Assembly: GCA_051004735.1 (NCBI GenBank)
Contig: JBPCKA010000039.1
Span: 1-31,263 of the forward strand
Direction of reading: 5' to 3'
DNA length: 31,263 nucleotides
Source: Euzebya sp051004735
GTDB lineage: Bacteria; Actinomycetota; Nitriliruptoria; Euzebyales; Euzebyaceae
The translations under genes and the position numbers were made by a program. The notes below the pieces were generated by a model, which was not told the origin of the DNA, ran no database searches, and saw nothing but the letters and a program-made list of their open reading frames with translations. This document shows, in pieces, positions 7,264-14,408 of the stretch (within the stretch, counting starts at the first letter, position 1; every line of letters starts with the position of its first letter).

Positions 7264-7668
7264 ATGCCCACCTATGAGTACGAATGTCTGCCTAATGGGC
7301 ACCGCTTCGAGGTGAAGCAGTCCTTCACCGACGACGCCATCACCGTCTGTCAGGACTGCGACGAGCCGGTACGCAAGATCTACAGCGCCGCCGGAATCGT
7401 CTTCAAGGGGTCGGGGTACTACGTCACCGACACGCGGAAGAAGGCCAAGTCGGAAAAGTCAGGGTCGGAAAAGTCAGGGTCGGAAAAGTCAGAAGCCAAG
7501 GACTCCTCGAAGGCCGATTCCAAGTCGGGCGGGACGAAGGACGCCTCGTCCGGTTCGTCGAAGTCGGATACCTCGTCGGGGCCCTCCACGAACGGGTCGT
7601 CATCTCAGAAGGGCTCCTCTCAGAAGTCCTCTCAGACGGCATCATCCAAGTCCTCCAACTCGGATTGA
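7264..7668 (+). CDS. FmdB-family zinc-ribbon protein (Ruc-like)
   Basis: The N-terminus MPTYEYECLPNGHRFEVKQS and the segment TVCQDCDEPVRKI identify an FmdB-type zinc ribbon of about 55 residues, followed by VVFKGSGYYVTD-like residues and about 75 residues of Ser/Lys/Gly-rich, surely disordered tail. In M. tuberculosis the gene in the same place (Rv0991c, Ruc) encodes a redox-regulated chaperone whose zinc-binding cysteines control activity, so a chaperone role is a reasonable inference. Here the first CxxC pair is reduced to Cys8 with a His13 nearby; Cys29 and Cys32 form the second pair. ATG at 7264 was chosen over an upstream in-frame TTG because family members begin MPTYEY. It is probably co-transcribed with the 5-FCL and MTA phosphorylase genes. 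Confidence 0.85.
   Translation: MPTYEYECLPNGHRFEVKQSFTDDAITVCQDCDEPVRKIYSAAGIVFKGSGYYVTDTRKKAKSEKSGSEKSGSEKSEAKDSSKADSKSGGTKDASSGSSKSDTSSGPSTNGSSSQKGSSQKSSQTASSKSSNSD
7450..7492 (+). repeat. 15-bp tandem repeat in the FmdB-like tail
   Basis: TCGGAAAAGTCAGGG occurs at 7450-7464 and 7465-7479, with a partial third copy at 7480-7492, encoding repeated SEKSG units. It is an in-frame coding repeat (multiple of 3), so copy-number change would lengthen or shorten the disordered tail without a frameshift. Confidence 0.9.
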
Positions 7669-7671
7669 GTT

Positions 7672-8487
7672 GTGGTTGCGCGCCATCCACAGGCCCACGT
7701 CGATGTGGGCATCGTCGGAGGCTCGGGCTTTTATGAATTTCTGACCGACACCACCCAAGTGGAGATCGACACCCCGTACGGTCCGCCGTCAGCTCCCGTG
7801 TTCGTCGGCAAGATCGACGGTCGCGACGTCGGATTCCTACCACGCCACGGGACGGACCACAGCCTGCCGCCGCACCGTGTCAACTACCGGGCCAACATCT
7901 GGGCGATGAAGCATCTGGGCGCCAGTGACATGATCCTGACCTGCGCGGCCGGCAGCCTGGCACGGTCAATCGCCCCCGGCTCCTTCGTCATCGCCGATCA
8001 GGTGGTGGACCGGACCCAGGGGCGCCCCGACACCTTCTACGACGGTCCTCAGACCGTTCACATCTCCTTCGCCGACCCCTATGACGAGGAGATGCGACAG
8101 GTGGGAATCAATCAGGCGCAACGCATGGGCCTCACCGTCCACGAGCACGGCACGATCGTGGTCGTCAATGGCCCACGGTTCTCAACCCGCGCCGAATCCC
8201 AGTACTTCTCCCGACAGGGCTGGGACGTGATCAACATGACCCAATACCCCGAAGTCATCCTGTGCCGCGAGTTGGAGATGGCGGCGCTGAACATCACCCT
8301 GATCACCGACTACGACGTCGGCCTGACCAAAGATCCGGACATCGGCGAGGTGACACATGCTGAGGTCCTGACCGTCATGGCCGAAAATACCCACAAACTG
8401 CGTGACTTGCTGCTGGCCGTGGTTCCCGCGCTCCCGCTCTCGCCGGGACGCCCCGCCCTGCAGGCACTGTCGCAGACACAGGGCTGA
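7672..8487 (+). CDS. mtnP: S-methyl-5'-thioadenosine phosphorylase
   Basis: This purine nucleoside phosphorylase-family enzyme splits methylthioadenosine (a by-product of polyamine synthesis and other S-adenosylmethionine reactions) to adenine and methylthioribose-1-phosphate. Motifs: VGIVGGSGFYEFL at the phosphate-binding start, PRHGTDHSLPPHRVNYRANIWAMKHLG, the base-site loop NGPRFSTRAESQYF, and NMTQYPEVILCRELEMAALNITLITDYDVG. The 271-residue length is typical. A GTG start at 7672 lies 3 bp after the fmdB-like stop, suggesting one transcript. The 'TCAAGSL' segment differs somewhat from the usual 'SAVGSL', so methylthioinosine or another related nucleoside as substrate cannot be excluded. Confidence 0.9.
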   Translation: MVARHPQAHVDVGIVGGSGFYEFLTDTTQVEIDTPYGPPSAPVFVGKIDGRDVGFLPRHGTDHSLPPHRVNYRANIWAMKHLGASDMILTCAAGSLARSIAPGSFVIADQVVDRTQGRPDTFYDGPQTVHISFADPYDEEMRQVGINQAQRMGLTVHEHGTIVVVNGPRFSTRAESQYFSRQGWDVINMTQYPEVILCRELEMAALNITLITDYDVGLTKDPDIGEVTHAEVLTVMAENTHKLRDLLLAVVPALPLSPGRPALQALSQTQG

Positions 8488-8557
8488 CCAACCCAGGTCT
8501 GACCAACAGGGCTGACGAGCCTCAGCGAGTCACACGCAAAATACTTTGGCGCAACGG

Positions 8558-8588
8558 TTGACCCTCACGTTGGGAGAGGGGTCACAGT
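8558..8588 (+). promoter_or_regulatory. MerR-type promoter/operator of the tipA-like gene
   Basis: A -35-like TTGACC (8558-8563) is separated by a long 19-bp spacer from CACAGT (8583-8588). The spacer is nearly filled by an imperfect inverted repeat, TGACCCTC (8559-8566) with GAGGGGTCA (8576-8584), containing CTCACGTTGGGAGAG. Overlong spacers holding a dyad are the hallmark of MerR-family promoters, and similar CTCACGT dyads occur at TipA-type promoters. The tipA-like ATG lies 53 bp downstream of the -10. This implies autoregulation. Confidence 0.65.
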
Positions 8589-8641
8589 GGGGTTTGTGGC
8601 CAGAACGTCTGGCCGCCCCGACTACCCAGGAGTACGTGGTC

Positions 8642-9382
8642 ATGCGCACCGTGTCCGAAGTGGCCGAGCTGGCAGGCGTCACGATACGGACGCTGCACCA
8701 CTACGACGAGATCGGTCTGCTGATCCCCAGCAACCGCACCCCCGCTGGCTACCGGATGTATGACCGTGAAGATCTCAGACGGCTACAGCAGATCCTGTTC
8801 TGGCGGGCTCTGGGGACGCCCCTGACTGAAATCCAGGCGGTCCTGGACGACCCGGCCTATGACCGGGTCCAGGTGCTGACCCGGCAACGAGCGGTCCTAG
8901 CAGAACAAGTTGGCCAGGCCTCCAGGATGCTGAAGGCCGTTGATGCCGCGCTTGAGGAAGCGCAAGGAGGTAAGACCGTGAGCGAGAGCGAAATGTTCGA
9001 GGCGTTCGACAATGCCGAGTATGCCGAGGAAGCCGAAGCCCGCTGGGGCGAGACCGACGCGTGGCGTCAATCCCAGGAGCGCACCAAGAACCTGACCGAT
9101 CAGGACAAGGCCCGAATCGCCCGCGAGGGCATCGAGCATGCCCGGCGCCTGGCTGACGCCATGACCTCCGGTGTGGCCGCCGACTCTGCCCAAGGCATGG
9201 ACCTGGCCGAAGAGGCCCGGTTGAGCATCGACCGACAATTCTATGACTGCCCCAAGGAGATGCACGTTCACCTAGGGCAGATGTATGTGGATGACCCGCG
9301 TTTCACCAAGTACTACGACCAGCACGCCGAAGGGCTGGCGGTGTGGTTCCGGGATGCGATTGTTGCCAATTCCCGGCGTTGA
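8642..9382 (+). CDS. tipA: TipA-like MerR regulator with TipAS antibiotic-recognition domain
   Basis: The 246-residue protein starts with a MerR winged helix (RTVSEVAELAGVTIRTLHHY, DEIGLLIPSNRTPAGYRMYD, then DLRRLQQILFWRALGTPLTEI), has a coiled-coil dimerisation helix (about 77-110), and ends in a TipAS domain: MFEAFDNAEYAEEAEARWG, DAWRQSQERTKNLTDQD, and the C-terminal HVHLGQMYVDDPRFTKYYD and HAEGLAVWFRDAI. In Streptomyces lividans TipAL binds thiopeptide antibiotics through this domain and then activates its own promoter; related proteins respond to other drugs or peptides. ATG at 8642 was chosen because the frame upstream covers the promoter dyad. An internal ribosome-binding site would also give the drug-binding domain alone. 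The ligand here is unknown. Confidence 0.92.
   Translation: MRTVSEVAELAGVTIRTLHHYDEIGLLIPSNRTPAGYRMYDREDLRRLQQILFWRALGTPLTEIQAVLDDPAYDRVQVLTRQRAVLAEQVGQASRMLKAVDAALEEAQGGKTVSESEMFEAFDNAEYAEEAEARWGETDAWRQSQERTKNLTDQDKARIAREGIEHARRLADAMTSGVAADSAQGMDLAEEARLSIDRQFYDCPKEMHVHLGQMYVDDPRFTKYYDQHAEGLAVWFRDAIVANSRR
8964..8980 (+). promoter_or_regulatory. Internal ribosome-binding site and GTG start for a TipAS form
   Basis: Inside the tipA-like gene, AAGGAGG (8964-8970) is followed 7 bases later by an in-frame GTG (8978). Initiation there gives 134 residues starting at SESEMFEAF, exactly the TipAS drug-binding domain without the DNA-binding part. S. lividans tipA makes both long and short forms in this way, so this is well supported by comparison. 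Confidence 0.8.
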
Positions 9383-9443
9383 TCGCAGGGCCGTGCGGGT
9401 TGTCCACAGGTGAGGGCTAGTGGTGGTCCGCTGGGGACGGTGA

Positions 9444-10118
9444 GTGCGGCATGGTTGTGCCGTGCCATCACCGCTCCAGGGACCGCCACCGGCTCTGCCC
9501 CGTCGCCTAGATCTCCTGGCCGATCGATGGGCGCGCCTGCCTCCGCGCCTGAGGATCGTGCTGGTCATCATGCTGATGATGGCCTTTGTGGCCTGGCAGG
9601 CGAACCGGTTGACCGCCGCGCAAGCCCAGTGGGGCGGGGCAGGCGAGCGCGTGTGGCGGGCCACGCAGACCATCGCTGCCGGTGAAGCGTTGGGAACCAG
9701 GGTGCAGCCGGTCCGTCTGCCGCGGGCGGCGATACCCCAGTCGGCCGTGACCGGGCCGGTGGATCGTGTGATGGTCCTCAGCGTTCCCCTGGTCGAGGGA
9801 GCCTTGCTGACCCAGGTGCACCTCTCGCCGGTGGGGCCAGCCGTCGCCCTGCCCGCCGACCAGCGCGCGGTCCCTATCCCGGTGGAACGCAGTTGGGGGA
9901 TTGAACCGGGGGTCGTGGTGGATGTGTGGGCAGTGCTCGACCGTGATGCCACGCCGGAGCCACTGGCCCAGGCCAGGCCGGTGCTGCAACTGAGCCAGGA
10001 TGGCCCGCGACCGGTCGCGCTGGTCTCGCTGCATCAGGATGACGTGGCGGCTACGACCGCCAGCCTGGCGCGGGGACGTGTCCTGCTGACCCTGCGGGCC
10101 GGTGGGTCCGGCGGCTGA
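9444..10118 (+). CDS. SAF-domain membrane protein (CpaB/RcpC-like)
   Basis: The 224-residue product has a cytoplasmic N-terminus rich in Pro/Arg, one membrane helix (RIVLVIMLMMAFVAWQANRL, about 37-56), then an SAF-like fold: WRATQTIAAGEALGTRVQPV, RLPRAAIPQSAV, VLSVPLVEGALLTQVHLSP, and a second beta region RAVPIPVERSWGIEPGVVVDVW resembling the CpaB/RcpC C-terminal domain. CpaB proteins help assemble Flp pili, but similar SAF proteins are common in actinobacteria beside fmdB/5-FCL genes away from pilus operons, and no other Flp gene is adjacent. The role is therefore unknown. GTG at 9444 is used; an in-frame GTG at 9462 is an alternative. Confidence 0.75.
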   Translation: MRHGCAVPSPLQGPPPALPRRLDLLADRWARLPPRLRIVLVIMLMMAFVAWQANRLTAAQAQWGGAGERVWRATQTIAAGEALGTRVQPVRLPRAAIPQSAVTGPVDRVMVLSVPLVEGALLTQVHLSPVGPAVALPADQRAVPIPVERSWGIEPGVVVDVWAVLDRDATPEPLAQARPVLQLSQDGPRPVALVSLHQDDVAATTASLARGRVLLTLRAGGSGG

Positions 10119-10141
10119 GGCGCGACCTACCATCGGCGATC

Positions 10142-11131
10142 ATGATCGCTGCCTGGATCCAAGCCCTCATCCTCGGAGTCGTCCAAGGGCTGACCGAGTT
10201 CATCCCGGTGTCAAGCTCGGGCCACCTTGTGCTGGTGCCCTATCTGCTGGGCTGGGAGCGACACAGCCTGGCCTTCGACGTGATGCTCCATGTAGGCACG
10301 ATGTTTGCGGTGCTGCTGTACTTCCGCGCAGAGCTGCTGGCCATCGTTCGGGGGATCATGCGACTGGACACCTCGCCGCAGGGACAGATCTACCGCCGCG
10401 TCGGGCTGTTCATCCTGCCGGCCAGCGTCCCCATCGGACTGGTCGGGATCCTGTTCGCCGACCAGGTCGAGAGCGTGTTCGAATCACCCGTTGCGGCATC
10501 GGTGCTGCTGTTGGTGACGGCGGGGTTGCTGTTGTCACTGGAAGCTGTTCGCGCTCGTCGGGTGGCAACCGCGACGGCGGTGGCGGTTACGGCGGTCGAA
10601 CCATCATCCTCGGCCCAGGTCGGGCCCTGGTCAGGTGATTGGCGGGCGACCGACGGCGCCGCGGCCACGGTGGCGGACGGCCCCGACGTCACGCTACCCC
10701 TGGGGGTGGACGCCGAGGATCCGACGGGGACGTCACTGGCTGGACTTACCCTGCGCCAGGCAATGACCGCTGGTCTGCTGCAGTGTGTGGCGGTGCTGCC
10801 GGGCATCAGCAGATCGGGGTCAACGATCGCGGGTGGGGTCTTCTCGGGTCTGACCCGTGAAGCCGCGACACGCTTCTCGTTCCTGCTGGTGATCCCGGCG
10901 TTGTTGGGCGCCACCGTTCTGAGCCTGCCCGATCTGGCTGACGGTGGCGAGAGCGCCGCGGAACTGGCAGTGGGCGTGGTGGCGGCGTTTGTGTCGGGTT
11001 ACCTCGCGATCCGCTACCTGGTGGCGTTGGTCTCGCGCGCACGGCTGACCGGCTTTGCGTACTACTGCGTCGCCGCCTCTGTCATCGGGTTGATCGGTTA
11101 CGCCATGATCGGGCCGGTCAGCACCGTCTGA
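10142..11131 (+). CDS. uppP: Undecaprenyl-diphosphate phosphatase UppP
   Basis: UppP (BacA) recycles the lipid carrier by removing a phosphate from undecaprenyl diphosphate, and overexpression gives bacitracin resistance. The 329-residue polytopic membrane protein contains both active-site motifs: QGLTEFIPVSSSGH (residues 15-28, with E19, S24-26 and H28) and PGISRSG (220-226, with R224). Between the helix ending near residue 140 and the LTLRQAM helix there is a hydrophilic insertion of roughly 55-60 residues, rich in Ala/Thr/Asp, that makes the protein about 50 longer than the E. coli enzyme. Helices such as LFILPASVPIGLVGILF and FSFLLVIPALLGATVL are normal. It is convergent with the carbonic anhydrase gene 10 bp away, with no obvious terminator between. 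Confidence 0.95.
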   Translation: MIAAWIQALILGVVQGLTEFIPVSSSGHLVLVPYLLGWERHSLAFDVMLHVGTMFAVLLYFRAELLAIVRGIMRLDTSPQGQIYRRVGLFILPASVPIGLVGILFADQVESVFESPVAASVLLLVTAGLLLSLEAVRARRVATATAVAVTAVEPSSSAQVGPWSGDWRATDGAAATVADGPDVTLPLGVDAEDPTGTSLAGLTLRQAMTAGLLQCVAVLPGISRSGSTIAGGVFSGLTREAATRFSFLLVIPALLGATVLSLPDLADGGESAAELAVGVVAAFVSGYLAIRYLVALVSRARLTGFAYYCVAASVIGLIGYAMIGPVSTV

Positions 11132-11141
11132 TTTCACGCGA

Positions 11142-11660
11142 TCATCGCACAGGGTCAACCTCGTTCAGCCGTCCGGTCGTCACGTCATAGACGAACCCCC
11201 GGATGTGGTCGGTGTGCTGAACGAACGGCGACAAGTGCAGACGCTGGGTTGATTGTCGGACGTCGGCTTCGGGGTCGGTGAACGACTCAAGGGACCACCG
11301 TGGCGTGACGCCCAACTCCTCCAGCAGCTCCTGTTTGAAGGTGTCCTCGCGCACCTTTTGCAGACCACAGTCGGTGTGGTGGACAAGCAGGATCTCACGG
11401 GTTCCGAGCAGGCGCTGGGACAGGCACAGCGAGCGGATGACGTCGTCGGTGATCACGCCACCGGCGTTGCGGATGATGTGCGCCTCGCCGTTGCGCAGAC
11501 CGAGTATCGCAAAGACGTCAATCCGTGAGTCCATGCAGGCCACGACGGCCAGGTGGCGAGTGGGCGCCACCTGCAGGTCGGCGTCGCCGAACCGTTCGGC
11601 AAAGGCCCGGTTATGGGCCAACAATTCATCGGAGACAGGTAGGTGATGATCCGTGGACAT
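11142..11660 (-). CDS. Beta-class carbonic anhydrase
   Basis: Interconverts CO2 and bicarbonate. The 172-residue protein matches the short beta class: zinc ligands Cys42 (in ACMDSRID, with the Asp44-Arg46 dyad), His95 and Cys98 (in LVHHTDCG), and the conserved IIRNAGGVITDDVIRSL segment. Length is typical for the mycobacterial-like short beta-CAs. The ATG at 11660 lies about 80 bp downstream of tRNA-Arg on the same strand, with unrelated sequence between. Family assignment is firm. Confidence 0.93.
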   Translation of the reverse strand: MSTDHHLPVSDELLAHNRAFAERFGDADLQVAPTRHLAVVACMDSRIDVFAILGLRNGEAHIIRNAGGVITDDVIRSLCLSQRLLGTREILLVHHTDCGLQKVREDTFKQELLEELGVTPRWSLESFTDPEADVRQSTQRLHLSPFVQHTDHIRGFVYDVTTGRLNEVDPVR

Positions 11661-11739
11661 GCGCAGAGGTATACCGGACCGCCAACGAATTCACCGTGCC
11701 AAGACTGATGATCCTCCTCTATCACGGTGGACTGGGGAG

Positions 11740-11812
11740 CGCCCTCGGCAGGATTCGAACCTGCGGCACATGGTTTAGGAAACCAATGCTCTATCCCCTG
11801 AGCTACGAGGGC
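11740..11812 (-). tRNA. tRNA-Arg (anticodon CCT)
   Basis: This 73-nt cloverleaf has acceptor GCCCTCG/CGAGGGC, D arm GCTC-AGGGGATA-GAGC, anticodon arm TTGGT-TTCCTAA-ACCAT (anticodon CCT for AGG; pair 27-43 is a T-T mismatch), variable GTGCC, and T arm GCAGG-TTCGAAT-CCTGC, with discriminator G. CCA is not encoded. No element remnant is visible next to it. Confidence 0.97.
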
Positions 11813-11875
11813 ATGCCTTGTCAGGCCGTGCAATCGTAGTGAGGCGCCCTGCCGAACACACAAGGAGACCCTCAC

Positions 11876-12784
11876 GTGATCCCTCCCCATCTGGTCGTGG
11901 TCGGGTCGATCGTGACCGACCTGGCCTTCGAGATTCCCAGCCGACCTCGACCCGGCGAGGTGATCCTGGCCACCTCATTCGGGCGTCATCGGGGTGGGAA
12001 GGGCTACAACCAGGCGGTGGCAGCCGCCCGTCTTGGTGCGCGGGTGACCATGGTGGGTGCGATCGGCGACGACGATTTCGGCGAGGCATTTCTCGAGGCC
12101 TTCGAGCGTGAAGGCATCGACGCCTCACGCGTGATGGTCATGAAAGGTGTGCCCACCGCGGTGGCGATTCCGCTGATCACACCCGATGGGGACGTGGGGT
12201 TCGTCCACTACCCCGGGGCGGCTTCTCGGCTGGACCCTTCGGCTGTTGCACGCCTACCCGATTGCGACTCGTTGTTGCTGCAGGGGGAGGTTCCGACCGA
12301 CGTCAACCTGGCAGCTGCACGAAGCATCGCCAGCCGCGGTGGACGGGTCGTGCTGAACCCCGCCCCGATCCATCACATCTCCCCCGAACTGACACAGTTG
12401 GCCACCCTGATCACCCCCAACGAGGTCGAGGCAGCCGCACTGCTTGGTGTGCCCGCCGACAACCTGGACGGTCGTTCGGCGGCGGAGTCCCTTCGCACCC
12501 CGACCCGCGACGCGGTGGTGACGCTGGGGGCACGGGGAGCATCGTGGGCTACCACGGCCGGTGCGGGGACCATCGCTCCGCCTACCGTGGCGGCCATCGA
12601 CGCCACCGCGGCCGGTGATTCCTTCACCGCTGGTCTGGCCGTGGCACTGAGTGAGGGGTGTTCCTACCCCGACGCTCTGCGATTCGCCGCCGCCGCGGGC
12701 GCATATGCCACCACCATTCGTGGCGCCGAACCGTCCCTTCCCCGCCGGGCCGACGTGGACGCCCTGCTGAACCCGCTCAACTGA
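11876..12784 (+). CDS. PfkB-family sugar kinase, ribokinase-like
   Basis: The 302-residue protein has the ribokinase layout: LVVVGSIVTDLAFEIPSRP at the N-terminus, signature 1 GRHRGGKGYNQAVAAARLGA (normally GGKGANQA), MVGAIGDDDFG, a central VVLNPAPIH...LITPNEVEAAALLG, and signature 2 IDATAAGDSFTAGLAVALSEG with the catalytic Asp in AAGDSF (usually TGAGD). These are the substrate- and ATP-binding parts of ribokinases, which phosphorylate ribose at O5. No ribose transporter or regulator is next to it, so ribose is only the likeliest substrate; other ribokinase-group sugars or nucleosides are possible. AAGGAG at 11862-11867 is well placed before the GTG start at 11876. Confidence 0.85.
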   Translation: MIPPHLVVVGSIVTDLAFEIPSRPRPGEVILATSFGRHRGGKGYNQAVAAARLGARVTMVGAIGDDDFGEAFLEAFEREGIDASRVMVMKGVPTAVAIPLITPDGDVGFVHYPGAASRLDPSAVARLPDCDSLLLQGEVPTDVNLAAARSIASRGGRVVLNPAPIHHISPELTQLATLITPNEVEAAALLGVPADNLDGRSAAESLRTPTRDAVVTLGARGASWATTAGAGTIAPPTVAAIDATAAGDSFTAGLAVALSEGCSYPDALRFAAAAGAYATTIRGAEPSLPRRADVDALLNPLN

Positions 12785-12813
12785 CCTTCTGGGCGAAATG
12801 ATAGTGCCGCGGT

Positions 12814-13218
12814 TCACACTCGGGAGGCGAGTATGTCCGCTCTGCCGCTCGCAGCGATCAGGGCATCGATGTCGCGGAAATCAGACGTCACAACCCTTGT
12901 CTGCCCAAGAGCATCTGCTGCCACGGCGACCACCATGGCATCCACCGCTGAGATGGCATCGGACCGCCCTGTGCGCGAGCGCAGGGCCGCGGCCGAGCGC
13001 GCGACAACCTCGTCGGCCACCACAATCTCGCAATCCCGAAGCAGTCGGTTGGGAGCGTGGTCACGCCGATGGTCCCCGGTCAGCGACTCGACCAGCACTG
13101 GGGCCGGAACCAGCGGAGGCCACACACCCGCGTCAAGTAGCGCACGCCTGCGGGCACGAGCTGTCGTTGTTTCCCCCGAGAGCGCCGATACACCCCCGGA
13201 ATCAAGGATGATCCTCAT
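12814..13218 (-). CDS. PIN-domain toxin, VapC-like
   Basis: The 134-residue protein has PIN-type acidic residues in order: Asp6 (MRIILDSGGVSAL), Glu44 (APVLVESLTG), Asp93 (AISAVDAMVVAVAADAL) and Asp113 (RVVTSDFRDIDAL). VapC toxins are Mg-dependent RNases that cut tRNA or rRNA and are silenced by a cognate antitoxin. ATG at 13218 overlaps the antitoxin stop by 4 bp (ATGA), so the pair is translationally coupled. The upstream extension of the frame (15 more residues) lies in the antitoxin gene and was rejected. It is convergent with the ribokinase-like gene 29 bp away. Active-site residues are all present, so the toxin is likely functional. Confidence 0.85.
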   Translation of the reverse strand: MRIILDSGGVSALSGETTTARARRRALLDAGVWPPLVPAPVLVESLTGDHRRDHAPNRLLRDCEIVVADEVVARSAAALRSRTGRSDAISAVDAMVVAVAADALGQTRVVTSDFRDIDALIAASGRADILASRV

Positions 13219-13466
13219 GCAGGGGAGTCTGACCGGTCTGGGGACATCATGCCCGCAACCCAAGCGGCTGCTGCCTCCGCCGCCTCCCGCGGCACCGGCC
13301 CAAGCCCGGCATCGAGCGCGTCCAAGTCAGCGCGCAACCGATCGATCTTGTCCTGACGCTCCAGCTCAGCCGCCAGGGCTGCCGCTGCGATGGCGGAGAC
13401 GTTCAGGCCGCGCTCACGCGCCGCAGCGATCACTTGATCGGGAATGGTCACGTTCACACGGGGCAT
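13215..13466 (-). CDS. Ribbon-helix-helix-like antitoxin of the PIN toxin
   Basis: This 83-residue protein starts MPRVNVTIPDQVIAAARERG, a ribbon-helix-helix/CcdA-like N-terminus that binds DNA, followed by a helical, Ala/Glu/Asp-rich tail (LAAELERQDKIDRLRADLDA) that would wrap the toxin. Antitoxins of this kind repress their own operon. ATG at 13466 starts the conserved part; an in-frame GTG at 13481 is possible. The DNA just before it contains TATGATGTGTGTATG, where TATGAT could be a -10 box for a nearly leaderless mRNA. Its stop overlaps the vapC-like start. Confidence 0.78.
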   Translation of the reverse strand: MPRVNVTIPDQVIAAARERGLNVSAIAAAALAAELERQDKIDRLRADLDALDAGLGPVPREAAEAAAAWVAGMMSPDRSDSPA

Positions 13467-13525
13467 ACACACATCATACACACTATCCGAGGTCGAGGCG
13501 ACAACCCGGAGTAGTGCTGTTGGTC

Positions 13526-14299
13526 CTAGCTGCCGAACTGACCGTGCCGACCGGCACCTGCAACGAAGCGGGCTGCACCCTCGACGGCCTCACCCGAGTG
13601 AAGGACGTTTCGGCCCAGCATGAACTCACGCATGTGCCAGCGCTCGTTGTCGAGGTCCCATTGTTCGATGGCCACCCGGCGGTCCGAGCGCATCGTCAAC
13701 TGGGGGAACGAGGCGATGGTGCGGGCCAGTTCGATCGCTGCGGTACGAGCCTGGCCATCTGGGACCACCCGATTGGCCAGGCCCATCATCTGAGCTTCGG
13801 TGGCGTCGACGGGTCGGCCGGTCAGGATCATGTCCATCGCATGGGAGTGCCCGACCAGACGTGGCAGACGCACTGCCCCAAGGTCGATCAGCGGCACGCC
13901 GAAACGCCGGCAGAACACGCCGAATACGGCTGAGGTCCCTGCAACCCGCATATCCGCCCACAGCGCCAACTCCAGCCCTCCGGCAACGGCATAGCCCTCG
14001 ACCGCGGCGATGACTGGTTTTTTCAGCATCATCCTGGTGCAGCCCAGCGGACCTGGCGCCGGTGGAGGGTCGATCTTCAGTCCATACCCCTGATCCTGGG
14101 CCAGCGTCGTCAGGTCGGCCCCCGCACAGAAATGGTCGCCTGCGCCGGTCAGCACCGCGACCAACTGCGAGTCGTCGTGGTCAAACATCCGAAAGGCCAC
14201 ACGCAACGCTTCGGCGGTGGGGCCATCGATGGCGTTGCGTGTCTGGGGACGATCGATCTCCACGATCGTGATCGGGCCATCGGTTTCGACATTGATCAT
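13526..14299 (-). CDS. Crotonase-family protein with an altered catalytic residue
   Basis: The 257-residue protein has the enoyl-CoA hydratase fold: ITIVEIDRPQTRNAIDG, the oxyanion-hole segments HFCAGADLTTL and EGYAVAGGLELALWADMRVA, and FGVPLIDLGAVRLPRLVG. Aligned with rat mitochondrial hydratase, the first catalytic Glu (144) is the Glu in GGLELAL, but the position of Glu164 (normally in QPE) falls on the Cys of FGVFCRRFG. The protein is therefore unlikely to hydrate enoyl-CoA in the standard way, although crotonases of this FGVFCRR type are common in actinobacteria and probably have another CoA-ester reaction. It begins right beside a group II intron remnant, so its native promoter may have been displaced. 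The ATG at 14299 is the natural start. Confidence 0.85.
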   Translation of the reverse strand: MINVETDGPITIVEIDRPQTRNAIDGPTAEALRVAFRMFDHDDSQLVAVLTGAGDHFCAGADLTTLAQDQGYGLKIDPPPAPGPLGCTRMMLKKPVIAAVEGYAVAGGLELALWADMRVAGTSAVFGVFCRRFGVPLIDLGAVRLPRLVGHSHAMDMILTGRPVDATEAQMMGLANRVVPDGQARTAAIELARTIASFPQLTMRSDRRVAIEQWDLDNERWHMREFMLGRNVLHSGEAVEGAARFVAGAGRHGQFGS

Positions 14300-14352
14300 T
14301 GGTAATCAGGGCGCACGCACCGCAGCGCGGCCGTGTTTCCCCATCCCCCTTT

Positions 14353-14386
14353 CAATCCGTACGTGCGGTTCTCCCGCATACGGCTT
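14353..14386 (-). ncRNA. Group II intron domain V
   Basis: The minus strand reads AAGCCGTATGCGG, a GAGAA loop, then CCGCACGTACGG, the 34-nt domain V hairpin with the catalytic AGC triad at its base and the usual bulged middle (TATGC pairing across GCACGTA). The stem is intact. The terminal loop reads GAGAA between GCGG and CCGC, one base shorter than the common pattern of a GNRA loop with a closing U-G pair. Domain V is the most conserved intron part, so this proves the element's nature even though its protein is broken. Confidence 0.88.
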
Positions 14387-14408
14387 CCCGACGATGTTCT
14401 TGGCATAG

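Noticed and set aside
7450..7492. CRISPR-like repeats
   Set aside because: The 15-bp units are directly tandem without spacers and encode part of a protein tail. I saw no CRISPR array or cas gene in the window.
12833..13933. A 366-codon plus-strand frame across the toxin-antitoxin pair and crotonase gene
   Set aside because: It is antisense to three recognisable proteins and has no motif of its own.
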